From positions 19,492,432 to 19,556,431 of the forward strand of contig NC_092017.1 of the NCBI RefSeq assembly GCF_042242105.1: a stretch of 64,000 nt of DNA, given 5' to 3'. This DNA comes from Pempheris klunzingeri (lineage: Eukaryota; Chordata; Actinopteri; Acropomatiformes; Pempheridae). The translations under genes were made by a program, and so were the position numbers. The first letter of the stretch is position 1. Every line of letters begins with the position of its first letter. Shown one piece after another: positions 1 to 23,300 of this stretch. The notes below the pieces were generated by a model. The model searched no databases. It saw only the letters and a program-made list of their open reading frames with translations, and was not told the DNA's origin.

Positions 1-3000
1 GAACCGGTTTTCCCATTATGCCGTAACGGCTTTCTATTTAACACTCAAAGCTTTATTTTTGACAACCAAATGTTATTTTCATCATGTACTGTATGTATTG
101 ATGCTTTATGTATTTATATGTTCTATTTATTTATTTGGTTAAAGATTTTATATTCCATTTCATAATTTAAATTTGATGCCAAAATGCTCTGTAGGCATAG
201 TGTAAAATTGCACTGATGTAATTTGTGTCTATTTATTAATTACTAACATATTTATATATGTGTTTGTTAAGCTACTTGGTTAATGAAGGAGTGCAAAACC
301 TCCCCATAGTTGCTCTTTGGTGTTCGATGTGCCATTCTCTGATGTAGGACGTGATAGACGTTGCCATGCTGCAGCCCAGCGGTCAAATCAAAATATCCTA
401 GTTTTTAGCACAGCTCCAGAAAATGCTGCGTGCTCCAGAAATGGGTTGGTTTTACGCCACTTGAATTAACTTTTTCTGAGAAAATCATCAGGTATTTCTA
501 TGTAACTAGAAAGCAAGAAAAAAACACATCCAAATTAACCTTCTGCCAGTGAAAAGCCAATATATCTCCAGACTGAACTTCTTTTCAGTGAAGGAAGCCG
601 TCTGTTTTTAAACACTAAAATCTTAAATCTTTTTAAGTCGTCACTGTGAAATCACCTGATTTTGCCTTACATGAGTATTCTACTGTTCTACTTAAGTGTC
701 TAATGTGACAACGTATTTTCGTAACTTTTCTTGTATTTGAGAGGAACTTAACTTTTGGTCAGTGATATTTGTGGTTCTGTTGTGTAAGGTTTGACAAATC
801 AATGTACTGTATTTTGTATCGGTACAGTTTATAGCCAAATTGTTGATGTTTTTTAAAGTGGGGCTAAAAACAAAACAAAAAAATATCAAAGGATGGGTTT
901 GAAGTTTTTGAGAATGAGTGCAATTATGGGGAGGCTTTTTGCTCCTTGACAGGGAAGCTCTAACAAAAACGCTACTGACCCTTCCCACAGAGGCCGTCAC
1001 TGACACAAGCACCATACAAAGTGTTGGATTTTAATGGTCGATTGTTTATTAAAGTTACGAATGGTTGTTATCATAAGATGCAAACTTGCAGTTTGAGAGT
1101 ATACGAATATAAGGATATTTTTTATTGTAGAGCGTTTGTTTACTGCATTTAGTAAACTGGATGAAGAATATAAAGGTTGTGTTTAAGAGAGAATATGAGT
1201 GTATTTATATATTTGGTATCGTATGCAACAGTAGCAAGATCGGCCCCGTTCCATTCAGTGTTACAAACAACAAAAACGGTCACAAAAACAATCAGGGATG
1301 AAGTAGAGTCTAAAATTGTTTACGCCACCTTTTCAACCGAGAAATGTTTACACAAGCTTCATCTGGAAATGTATATATTGATATCATCTCCAACCACGAC
1401 ACTATCTCTCTTGCCAAAACGTGGAGAACGAATTGTGTTGAAATTCATTCACTTCAGATTTCAATCTGCCTCGGCCTTTTGTCAGAGTTTCCCTGAGAGG
1501 TGTGTGTCGGTCTGTGGGATCATGTTTGGTATATTGTAATGTTCATGTACAGACGTGCTAATCATTTACTCACCTAAAAGCACTGTTAGAAAGATTATCT
1601 GACCCCTCCCCCCCCCTCCGCTCCCCTCTTTGTCCCGAAAAGGAATCACGTTTGGTTTATTGCACACCTCTACGGTTGTACAATTTGTTTCAGTTGAAGT
1701 GTTTATCGTCTGCTGTAACCCTCCATCAAAGGTTTTGTTTGCCTTCGACAGATCTGTGATTCCTATGCAAATGAGACAAAAAAAATGGCCCTTAAAGGAA
1801 AAATCCACCTCTGATGTTTCATTGTTTATCAGTCAAGCTGGATTTATTCTACTGCGACACAGAAAGAACTGTTTATAATCAGCTTAGGCTGTTTTCTCCT
1901 GCATGTTACGAAGGCTGCTAGAAATCGTGAATAGTGATCGTGACGACTATCTAAAAGATTTCTCAATAACACCAGACAAATTTATATCATGGTCTATTTA
2001 TAGGGCACGTCAAAGAATGATCATGGAACCCTTAAAGTCCCCAAAAAATAGACAAATTTGTAATTTCAGATTACTCTTAACATCACCAGTCTGTATTAGA
2101 AAATGAAGGAAAATGTAAGTCTGACTGGTTTGACTCTTTCATGAGTGCAGGACATCGTGTTGCAGTGGTGCTATGACAATCAACGAGTATTGTACTCTGA
2201 GCTATAGATTTATTCTAGGGTAGGGTATCCCAGCGCAGAAGAATGAATCCAGCTTTACTTTGACTTTAAGTAACATCTTCTTTTTTTGTTTCTGTGAACC
2301 TCTCACCCAGCCGTGTCTTCTACTCCTTTAGCTGGTGATGTCTTTTCTCTCGACCTTAACACCTCTCTTCCTGTGCGACTGCCGTCTGCAAAGAAACCCT
2401 TTCTCTCTATTCCTAAAGGAACTGACGCCAAACCCTGTCGATGCTTCAGATCAATCAAACATTTCGCTGCAGTTGTTGGATGTCTGGATATCTGGACGTT
2501 TGTCATGGGCCACTAAAAAAAAAGGGTCAGAAATGCACCATGCTTGACCAGTTTTTATTTAATCTTAAGTTGGATTTTTCCTTTAAGTCACTGAAACAAA
2601 TGTATAGAACATTAAACAAAAAAAAAAGCTTTGTGTCTGAGCTAAACATCACTGTTGCATTGCCTGTAATGCCAGTGATTTTGAGCTATCCTGTCACTTC
2701 CTTTGTGTCACCCTGCTGAATACTACTCATACACACTGATCTTGTATATACGCTATAGCTGAAACAAAATGCATGACTAAACTGACAGTCCAAACCTCTA
2801 AATGAAGGCCTTCTATAGCTCCGCAAGTTTGATTTGTGTAACATAACGCTACCACAAAGTCTAAAGGGATGCATGTATGGGTTTCTCCTGTGCAACAGTT
2901 AACTCAGTGTGACTCAAGTGACTCTGTTACCTCCATCTCTGTATAATGCTACTTCACGAATGATAAGAGAATGTATTTTCTGTGGCAGTGCCCTAGTTTT

Positions 3001-5450
3001 AGCCTGTTGCCAAATGTCCTGACGTTTCTAGTTTTTGGCCCTGTTGCAGTCAGACCAGACACCCCCCACCCCCCACCCCCCTCTCTCTGCACTACAGACG
3101 TCCCAGTTTCTCCTCTGAAGGAATTCGACTGTTGCTCGTTCTGCTCTCTCTCTCTCTCTCTTCCTACTGTAGCATCTCACCACATACGAGTGTAAAACAG
3201 TCGAATCTCGAACAGAAAGAAACCCGCAGTCCATCCGGCCCCCTTCTCTCCGTCAGCACTACCTTTTATGGCATTCTTGTGAAAACGGAAGCGGGTTCTG
3301 TCGTGCAAAGATTGCAAATTGGCACGTGCACTGATCGTCTGCACACGTGGACTTGAATCTTTTGGAGCTTCTGCATTACGCAGTCAACTGCATGACATGA
3401 TAGACACATTGAGCTGATTCTTATCCCATGTTATATACAGGAGTTTGGTCTAGGTATTTCAGAGTGGAGTGTGTTTTAAGACATCAGATATGATTGTTCT
3501 ATGTTGTTGCCTATCATGTCAGCCTTTGGACTGGGTAAAGTGTAATTCCGTTTGTTTTTTCTGTTTTTGTGCAATGTTTAGTCAACTAGTTGCTTCGCAC
3601 TTTATTTGTGACTTCCTGGCTTCTGAGCAGGGACTGTTCTGCCCAATGTGAATGCTGACTGTTTCGCTCCAGATGTATACTCCGGAGATATTTTCATGTC
3701 AAAGAAAAGATGAATTCTCTATTTTCCTTTGTAAACTATATTTTGGCTTGTCTTGTTTTTTTTTATCAGTGAAGATTTTAGGGGATGCAAAACTAGAAAG
3801 GGCTTACTCCAGTGCAGCTTGTGCTCTCGTGTTGGAAAGGAACGGCACTCCGAATGTATTTCTTTCTCGGTCATTATTTCAAATTGTGAAATCAAATGTC
3901 AAAGTCAAATCAAATTGTGTATGAGTGACACTAGATTGGCCTTAGCTCAGTTACAACCTCAATAATACTCAGTCGAAGTGGCCTGCATCTCGACTTTGAC
4001 CACACATGCTGCCCCCCCCGCCAGAGTACTGTACGGTGCTGCAACACAGCCTCAATTCATGAAATTAGCTGGAACTCTAAAATGCTGGTACATGTTTTGG
4101 ACGCGAGGAATATGATAATGTCAAAATGTAAACATGTCGGACAGTTCTTCTCCAGCGCGCCATGCTTTATCCACCCAACGTTTCTATTGAAAACATCTAC
4201 CTGCAGGCAAAGAAATGAAAAACATTTGGTAGATGACCTGTGCTGTCCCGGAGAAGAGGTGTTAGACATGTTTGTCTGCTTTCTCAAAATTAGAAATTAA
4301 TCAATATTGTGATGACATATTTTACAAAGGTGTTAGATGCCTTTTTCAGTTGTCAAAGGTGAGCTAACGGCAACACCAACACTGGTGAAGATTTGAGTTT
4401 AAATCAGGCAGCTAGTACACCTTTGGATAACGAGAGGAAATAAAAAAGGCAGTTATTATGGTAAAAAAAAAAAAAAGTCCTCTTTTATTCAGCAGATTTG
4501 AGGTTATATATCTTTGCCCGATCATGTCGTGGTGGGAAAACATTTCCTTCATGTCGAGGCTAAACAGTGAAACGTGGAAAACTTTTCAGGCTAATGAAAG
4601 AAAGCTGGAAGTCCATTTTCCAAACAGATAAGATTAACAAATCACCTCAAAGAATATTTTCTACGTCTTGTAAACGATTTTGTTTTGACTCATATGCTTG
4701 TTTTAGTCTGAGACACCACTTTCCTCACGTTACTTGTTAGCGCAGCCTCTGTTTTTGTTGTGTTAAGAAGCAGTGAAGCTAAATCTTGTCCCAAACTGAA
4801 TAAGCAGACGAGTGAAGCTCAAACAGGAGTCCTGTGTTTAAAGGTGAAACCTCAGCCCCAGGATGAAAGGAAAGAGTTGCTGCTCGGTCTTTACTGCTTG
4901 TTCCCAGAGTGTTTTAAGTCTGAATAAAATCTCCCTTTAATAACACGGGGTTCTCTAAAAGAGTCTTGAACTCTCTCTGAAAAAACAGTTTAAGTTCCAC
5001 TTAAAGCTTATAGTGAGAATAGCATTATATCACTGTTGTCCTGTAAGTCGTAGTAAAAAAAATCTCTAGCTATTTATTTGTTGCCATGTGATTCTCCTTA
5101 TGTGACCATTTGTTTATAAGATGAAAGAAAAATGTCAATTAAATTGAATGTGGAAGACATTTTTCTCTGCACATAGTCTTGATTTGCAGAATATGCTGAT
5201 TTAAAAAAAACAAAAAAACTGTCCGATGTCATTTTACAACATCACAGCGTGTTGCTGTGGACATGCATGGTGTTTCAATCCTGTTGTATATTGTCTTTGC
5301 TATCGTTTCTATTTTGTAATCTGTATTTCCAAATGCAAAATTTAAAAGATTATTTTGGATATGTGCATGCTTGTGAAATGTTCAGAATGTTGATTTCCAC
5401 TAAAAGCTGTTGAGTTTGAAAAAAGTCAAGTCTGTTACTTAAAATGTTTG
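1..5450. other. Gene-free, UTR-like AT-rich stretch
   Basis: I see no coding exon on either strand. The open frames are short, in low-complexity AT-rich sequence, and resemble no family I know. The texture (long T and A runs, few recognisable repeats, scattered ATTAAA and AATAAA words such as those near 4440, 4923 and 5132) resembles a long 3' UTR. Because comp runs on the minus strand and ends near 6000, a plus-strand gene could end here and converge on it. In human, CRTC1 lies tail-to-tail with COMP, so crtc1 is the natural candidate, but this is inference from synteny only. Confidence 0.35.
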
Positions 5451-5699
5451 ACCTTTTTTTTTTCAGGGCAGCCATTATACGACAAGGTTTCATCATTAAT
5501 ATCATTTTCAGGCATACGACGCGTTTAGAAGATTATCTCTCTGGTCTCTGAAATTAAACATTTCATCATTCTATATAAGATAATATTCTATTATTATTGA
5601 TTTCATTTTATTATTGACTAGAATCAGCATTTTTGAATATGCAGCACTTGCAGGGTTTAAATTCTTACAAGTACCAAATGTCATTTACCAAAATCCACA

Positions 5700-6053
5700 T
5701 TTATTCATTAGTCATACAGTTAAATCTTCAATCCATAGTTCATCTTTCAAAAGTACAAATTGAAATGTAAATATACAGTGGACAAAATGAGTTACAACAG
5801 AAATTTCTGTCAAGTTACAACTAAATATTTCAAACAATTTACGTTATTATTATTATTATTATACGAGTTTTACTACTGCAGAGTTTCCTCTTCTCCCTGA
5901 AGTTAAAGGTTGATCAGTTTTTATGTTATAACTGGGGAGATTTCAAATGTGAGGTAAACTTTTTTACAAATGTTCGCAGAGTGATGATTTTATTTCTGAT
6001 CCCAGTTGTGCGTCGAAAGTGTTCCCAGAATTCCTCGGGCTCGCTCGTTGTCA
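5700..6053 (-). other. comp: 3' UTR of comp with two candidate poly(A) signals
   Basis: This is the sequence past the comp stop codon on the minus strand. AATAAA occurs on the minus strand at 5989-5994, only about 60 nt after the stop, and again at 5700-5705. Either could end the transcript and I cannot choose between them from sequence alone. An ATT microsatellite lies between them at about 5845-5862. Confidence 0.45.
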
Positions 6054-16371
<10,318 letters not shown>

Positions 16372-16494
16372 GCTTGAATCTGTGCCACAGATGCTACCGT
16401 TCAGGTACAGCAGGGTCGTCTCTTCTCTGCCTGCAGCCTTCAGCTCAGACTCTGGGCTCCTGGATCCAGCGCTCTTTTCTCTCCCCTGCTTTGG

Positions 16495-16502
16495 TTTTTA
16501 TA
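16495..16502 (-). promoter_or_regulatory. comp: TATA box of comp
   Basis: Read on the minus strand this is TATAAAAA, set in a G-rich flank. It lies about 125 bases upstream of the comp ATG (16371). The usual 25-30 base spacing puts the start site near 16466-16470, giving a 5' UTR of about 95-100 nt. A strong TATA box suits a tissue-restricted matrix gene. The sequence is seen directly; its function is inferred. Confidence 0.75.
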
Positions 16503-17294
16503 CCCCCCTCCACATCCCCCCTCCTCTGGCTTACATCCCTGTCCTTTCCCCTAAAAAACGCCTCTGCAAACCGCTATTTTGGGAAGTCCAAGAAATAGAG
16601 ATATGGGTTTATTACACCCCCACATATAATACATGCATCTATGGGGGCTTAATGGGGCTTAATTTTTTGTTTTGTTTTTTGTTTTTGTTTTGTTGCTTGG
16701 TTTACTCATCTGCTGGTTTGTTGATTAGTTGGTAATTTAAAACCACGAAACAATAATCTGGTCCATTTCAACATTTAAAAAAAGATTAAATTCAACCGTT
16801 TGTCTAACCTGCAGGAGAATGTGTGTGTCCATACATACTGTGTCCTACACTGGACAAGCTAACATTTTCTAGATGAGTTTAAGTTTTAAATTATTTGTAA
16901 ACCACTATTTTGAGAAGGAATTCAGTAAGTCAAAAGTCTCTGCCATGATCTTTTGTTGAGGTTCTTAATTTGTTGCTTTGATATGATACCGATTTATGAT
17001 TTGTACTTGAACACATTGTAAACTTTGTGTTTGACATGCTGCATTACACAGTAACCATCATTTTTACAAGCAAGTCAGGAGTCACATTGCCTGATTATCA
17101 GTGACACCGGCTTTACAAACGGTTTGCAAAGGTACGATGGTTCCCTTTAATTGGCCTTTAAGCTCTAAATGAAGCAACAAATAAATATTGACTCAGTTTT
17201 TACATGAAATTTCAAAATAGGTCTCAGATCCAGTCCAGATTTTCCATCAAACCCATGTTTACAGGTTCATGATTACAAATGCATTACATTCTAC

Positions 17295-17317
17295 TGTGTG
17301 TGTGTGTGTGTGTGTGT
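17295..17317. repeat. (TG)n microsatellite
   Basis: A pure TG dinucleotide run of about 11 units, upstream of comp. Confidence 0.85.
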
Positions 17318-18511
17318 CAGTGATGGGATCCACAGATGTTGGTTACATTCCTTGCAGTGAATTTTTTGGAGGTTTTTGGTCCAGGTCACCTTGATAAGCT
17401 CTCAGCACCTCCATTCTGTCCGTCCTCGCCTGCTCACTGCCTTGCCCGAAGGAGCAGGGAAGCCTCACTGTGGGCCTCCGCTGGAAAAACAAACACAGCA
17501 GCTCATTTCTGTCGTCCTGCTGGAGTTGAAGATATTAAATATCTCTTAGATCTTTCCTCTCAGAGGGAAATATTTTCCCTGCCTTTCACATAAATATAGA
17601 CCAATATCCCCAAAATATCTTTTGGGATGTCCACTGGAATTTAAAATTAAGTTCTTTAATTTTGAAAAAATGTTGGCTGCACTGTTTGTACTGACTGACC
17701 AAGCTGACAGACTCCTGTTTGTTGAAGGAGAACTCACACATCACTGCACATCAGATTTGTTTTACAGGCAACTGTTTACAGGCGTTGCATCTGCATGGTG
17801 TGAAAAAAGTTGGATAAAGTTTTTTGGTGGCTCCTGATAAATTGCCTGATGTGATGTCATTTCAGTCACAAGCTGCCACGTGCAAACTAGTTTTTAGAAT
17901 ATATGCATCATTTTAATGTGAGTCAAAGTTCAACTTTCCAAGAGCCATTAAATTGTGAGCAGTCGAATTAAAACTCTTGCAAGAGCGCCAACATGTAAAT
18001 GTTGACCTTGTTTTGAGAAATGCGAATCGCAGCAAGATCGATTTTGACAGCAGTTCATATGCTACTATGCTACTGTGTTATTTTAGCTAACCTTGTGATA
18101 ATCTTTCTGTTGTGATTTATCATCTTGAATTTTCTTCTGTCCTCGTTGTCTTTCATCTGCATCTTCTGCAGAAATTATCCAGTTTTCTCACGAGTATCAA
18201 GTTTCGGTTCATAATGAAATCAAAGTCACCAAAGAAGATACAGTTATCGTTTGGACCGTGTCCAGTATTCTGCTGACCTGCAGCTTCAGAGCTCCAACAG
18301 GGCCACAAACGTAACCAGCAGATCTTTTACGCCCCTGATCGACTCCTCTCCTGTGAGGAATGTTCAGGTCAAAGGTCGAGTGTAACAACCTCCTGCAAAG
18401 TTCATCAGTTATGCTTTATTGCCTGTGCTACAAGAGTTTGTCAGTGCGGCAGGGGGCTTCCTACTTACTCAGGACGTGACCTCAGGGTGACCTCAGACCT
18501 CTTTCCTGTTA

Positions 18512-18528
18512 CCCCCCCCCCCCCCCCC
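18512..18528. repeat. Poly-C homopolymer, about 17 bases
   Basis: An uninterrupted C run. Such runs are prone to sequencing and assembly length errors. Confidence 0.85.
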
Positions 18529-18924
18529 AACAGCCTCGGAGTTACATAACAGAGAGTCTATGAAGACATATGCACTCCTGACTGCCAACGCATCCCACTG
18601 TTGGTCTTAAACGCTTCTTAAATGGTGGGGTTTTGGCTCTTATTTTTATAGTCAAGAATAAGTGTAGTACATAAACACTCCTAAGTGTTAGAAACTGATC
18701 TCAGCTGCAAAGTGAGAGTTTTAAAACCGAGTGAGGAGGCTCCTGAAGATGACTGCATTAAAGCAAAGAGAAAGAATATTCAGACTTTCCAACGTGTTTT
18801 TGGAGATATTTTGGAAACGAATAATGACAAGTTAATGAAAAGGTACAGGGTTTGTCTCAGTGCCCAAACACAGTGAAAAAGGTCATGGATTCTGTGTGAA
18901 GATTGGTTTGTTTCTGAAAGTACA

Positions 18925-19440
18925 TTTATCATAAATTTGGTCAAGTACTGAAGTAAACTTTGGAGGTATTTCTATCTTATGCTACATGCTTACTTACTCT
19001 GCTACATTTAGTGGACATTTCAGCTGTAGTTACTAATCATTTTGCAGACTATTCTTATGAAAACATATCACACAATACATTTCTAAAAACATTAAGTTCA
19101 GTGAAAATATCATTGTCTCTCCAAGTCATTTTAGTCTGGAAATAAAAAACATGCTGTCAGTGTACAAGGAATATTTCAGTGCAAATCGCCGTGTTTCAAG
19201 AAGTTCCAAAATAAATCTGAATTATTATAAGATTCAGCTCAACACTTAAAGTAGTGACATAAGAAGATAGAACCTGGAGCTGTCTTGCTGTGAGGTGACA
19301 TTGCTCACCACTGCTGCCTATATTATCAATGTATCCTATAATACTATATATTTAACACCAATAAACTTACTACAGTACTTTTAGTGAAGTAAAGGGCCTC
19401 ATTACTTCATCCACCCCTATTATCAACTTTCAAAGTAAAT
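18925..19440 (-). repeat. Dispersed fish repeat, 'stepped TACTT/GTACTT' family copy
   Basis: Phrases such as TCAAGTACTGAAGTAAA, TATGCTACATGC, CTGCTACATTTAGTGG near the left end, and CTACAGTACTTTTAGTGAAGTAAAG with a CATCCACCCC end near the right, match a non-autonomous repeat I recognise as widespread in percomorph genomes. Related copies lie at about 26080-26270, 55170-55800 and 62520-62660. I cannot name the family. Boundaries are approximate. Confidence 0.5.
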
Positions 19441-19858
19441 GTTTTAATTTCAGGTTGAGTCCTGAATCCTGTTTCAAAAAATGAGAAACAATAAAATGTG
19501 TGTAGTTTTTATTGGAGATTTTAAATATACCAACGCAAATCATTTTCACTGAAGTTGCTTAAGGACAAAGATGTGCTGGAGCATCCTTTTTATAAAAAAA
19601 AAAAACAAACTAAGTCACTAAAAAACTTTAAAACACATTTTTTTTATCCAGTTATTTGACTTTGATCAGACATCTAAAAGCTGTTGATGTACTGTTGTAA
19701 TATACTCTAATACATGCTGCCATGTCTACAACTGGACTGAACTGGATAAACTAAGAACTCAGATGTGACTATTTAGTATGAGTGGATAGTTTGCACAGAA
19801 ATAAATGTCGATAAGAAAAGGAAATTAAAAACCAACAAGACACAGTTTTTCTCTTGAT

Positions 19859-19864
19859 TTTATT
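19859..19864 (-). terminator. tmem38a: Poly(A) signal of tmem38a
   Basis: AATAAA on the minus strand, about 480 bases past the tmem38a stop codon. It would define a 3' UTR of about 0.5 kb. It is the clearest such hexamer on the correct strand downstream of the gene. Confidence 0.6.
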
Positions 19865-20344
19865 TAAAGTCATGAAGTTGTCCTCATCTCAATGGAAAAA
19901 GCAGCAATGGTATTTCACATTATGCTTTATTCACATTTAAATTTCTGATTGAGAGTCACTCCAATTTGTATTTTCTATTCCTTTCTGAGCTGAAATAAGG
20001 TTTGGTGGACTGACACTCGGTAATATAACTACTGATGTGGAACAGACGCCGCCCTAAAACGACCACGCAGCTCCTACACGCAGATCACCGCACAGTGTCG
20101 AGCACAGATGCAGATGTTCACAAACACATAAATAAATAGGTTTGGGTTGAAGTGTAAAACATTTGCCGTGGTATTTACAGAGTTCTCGTGCTGTGTAAAA
20201 TGCAGAAAGCACCATTTTGCTCTAATAGAAAGGGCCTCATTCGGTAAAACATCAAGCTGCCCCTTTCCCTAGAAAGGAATGGGATGTCCCATCATGTGGA
20301 GGCCATGATGGAGGCGAGTCAGATGCAGTGTTCAGCGCGGCGTC

Positions 20345-23300
20345 CTACTCGGCTTTCTTGGCCTTCCTCTTGCGAGCGCCTTCGCTCAGCTCCTCCTTGG
20401 TTTTGAGAGGTGAGGATGGGACTGCAGCGGCGGGGGGATGATGGTGGTCGTCCTCGGATCCTCCCAGAGGGGAGCCGAACAGCAGGTGGCACACCCAGGA
20501 CTCGATGAGGGCGAAGGGGGAGCCGTGAGAGTGTCTGGCGGTCATCGCCACCTGAGGGATGATGGTGTCAGTTAGAGTTAGCTGATTTGGGGATAATTAA
20601 AGGGTAATTCAGTAATTTCACACATCACGAACAGAAGAAGTGTTACACGGAGTTTTAAGATGTAGGCATTTACCAGCCAGGGTTGTAATGGGAGATGCTA
20701 TTGACAGGCATTATGGGAACTGTAGGAATCAGCACTTTTAGCTTGATTCATACCAGGGACAAAAAAAAATCAGGATATCTCAGCTTCTGCTGCATCGATT
20801 TTGATCATTCTGTTTTAAAATTGTCTCTTGCAAGCCGTCTTACTATCACTGTGGAAAATAAATAATAAATTGCTGGAACACCCATTTAAGGATGTATTTA
20901 TGTAGCAGTCACATCTAATTACCAAATCATTAGACAGCAAATGTTTTACTGAGAGGGAGAATGTTTTTTCTCTCTCTAGCTTTATTAAACCAACATTTTC
21001 CCCCCAAACTTAGCCACTAACTTCTCTTAATGTGACAAACAAGTGAAATCGATGAGTTTAATTCCTGCTGTAATCACATAAACCTTTTTCACGCACTAAG
21101 AATGCATTCCTCTGGTTTGCAGCACAGCGCCGAATTAAAAGTTCAAGCTTGAAATAAATGAGAAAAGCAACACTGTCAACTACACTTCATACGGCAGCGC
21201 TGATCTCACCTTAGATGTGGCCATGAAGAGGGTGAAGACGAGGATGAGGGTGCTCTTGGACACTGGCAGCCAGTGAGCCTCCTGCAGGGTGAACAGGATG
21301 GCTCCGTACAGACTGGCTTTGGTTGGGCTGCAGAGACGAAAGACAAACTGTCAGTAAAATATCAAAACGTTCCTCTGGATAAGGTTAAAATACACTGATG
21401 TGAAGATACAGTCCAGGCAGGTTTTCTTATGGTTGATAACAGATTTTCATATGGCAGTGACATCATGTAAGTCGGGGACATTTGTCTACCAAGGTGCATT
21501 TTTTGATAAGAACACAAGAGGATGCTAAAGTCACAAAATTCACACGGTGGCTTCAACAAACCTGCTGTTTTTCTCAAAGGCACCAGCAGTGTTTTGTGTC
21601 CAATATTAGCCACAATAACTTTTTACGTCCTAGTTTTTTCTCAGAGTTTTGGTTGGAAACATCTACATGCTTGAGGAGGCAGTGATGAGGATTTTTCCCC
21701 CGTCAGCAGCAGGAAACACAGACTTACAATGACATGTTCAGGATCTCGTTGGTCTCGGGCCTCCACACACCACGCAGCAGCTGCTCAAAATTGGAAATAA
21801 GAGCCACTCCAGACCCTGCGAAGATAAAAATAGACAGCGGGAAAAAATGAGGACAGAAAAGTCTCTGTCTTGCGTGACTGCTCTTATCTGGCTTCAGCTT
21901 TTCTCCAACATTTTTTAACATGGACGACTGCAGGGTGTCACCATTGTAGCAGAGACAGTAGGGGGTAAGACTAGAACAACCCTTTATATACAATTCTGTG
22001 GATGTTTCTCTACTATTGGACAGTTTTACCGTGAAAAAAGTAGAGGAAATATGTGCTTTAGCTGTGCAGCAAAGACTAGATTTGAGGAAATCAGAGGTAA
22101 ATGATAGACTATACAGTGTGTTACATACACATTATGAAGAATGAAGGCATGACTTTTCACCAATTTGCTCCTTCTAAAAGCATTTCTGGGTTCAAACATA
22201 AGCATTCATTCATGTTCATAGACATGTTTGGCATTTTTTTCTCTATATTTTCTTGAATTCCACAAAATGAAGTCAAACTCAGCTGAACAGCTTCTGAATT
22301 TATACATAACATTTCTATTATTTTCTGATATGAGTGGAAAATAAGTGAATCTGATATAAGTGGTTGGTTTTTCTCCCTACAGCTGTTTTCTCTGAGTGAC
22401 TTGCTTACTTAAGAGCAAGCAAACAAACAGACTCTGACCACCGGCACTGTCTCATGAATGAAAGGCACATGTGTACGCCAATGTGCACATGTGCTTTTCA
22501 TTCATGTTTAGCTGTGGCAGCTGTGTAGTTTGTTCTGTGTCTGTCACTGGTGTGGACAGCTGCCAGCACAGAGAACTGCAGGCTCACCGAGCAACAGTAA
22601 AGACTTTCCTCTGAAGCTGAAACTATAGTCAATCTACAATCAATCAATTAGTACATCATCAGAAATATCATTAAAGGCAATGGTTAATAATAGACAAACT
22701 ATCCATGTCATTTATCAGGCAAAATGCTAAATATTCCCCAGTTCCTGCTTCTAGATTGTGAAGATTTGATGTTTTTCTTTGTTTTATGTGACAGTAAACT
22801 GAATATCTTGAGATTTTGGAGAGTCGGTTGGACAAAGTGAGATAAATGAGGCCATCACCTTGAGGTTTAGGGAATTGTGATGGTAATTTACAGACCAAAC
22901 AATGAATCAACTGATTGAATAATAATAATAATTGTTAGGACTACTTTTTTGTAAAGGAAAGTATTTTCAGAGTAAAGTTACTGATGGTCTCCAAATCTAG
23001 TGACTAAAGTGGTGACTCTGGTCACACCAACAGTGTCCTTGAGAAACTGTGTTGTTTGTAGTCACTATAAATCTGTTTTTCATCTCTCATTCAGTGATAT
23101 TAAATTGTTGATTGATTGTTGTGTGAATCAAAAAACCTACAACCTACAACTGTCTTGCTAATCTGAATAAAACACTGTAGTACTGCATTATTTATTACTA
23201 AGTTAAGAAGTTAATAACACCACCTGTCACACTGTACAAACACATTTACCTGCGAAACCACAAGACACTGACCTTTGACGTATCCAACGATGACCATGAT

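Larger units (their letters stand above)
16503..19840. other. Intergenic spacer between comp and tmem38a
   Basis: No coding exon recognised. It holds a (TG)n run at about 17295-17317, a poly-C run at 18512-18528 and a dispersed repeat copy at about 18925-19440. The remainder is unremarkable AT-rich sequence. The proximal part would carry comp upstream regulatory DNA. Confidence 0.6.

Noticed and set aside
1177-1539. 120-codon plus-strand open frame near the left end
   Set aside because: Low-complexity, no family resemblance, no splice or promoter context. Consistent with chance in UTR-like sequence.
2303-2516. Overlapping 67-codon open frames on both strands
   Set aside because: No homology recognised and no splice structure. 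Briefly considered as a terminal exon of a plus-strand gene such as crtc1, but it lacks the expected C-terminal motif.
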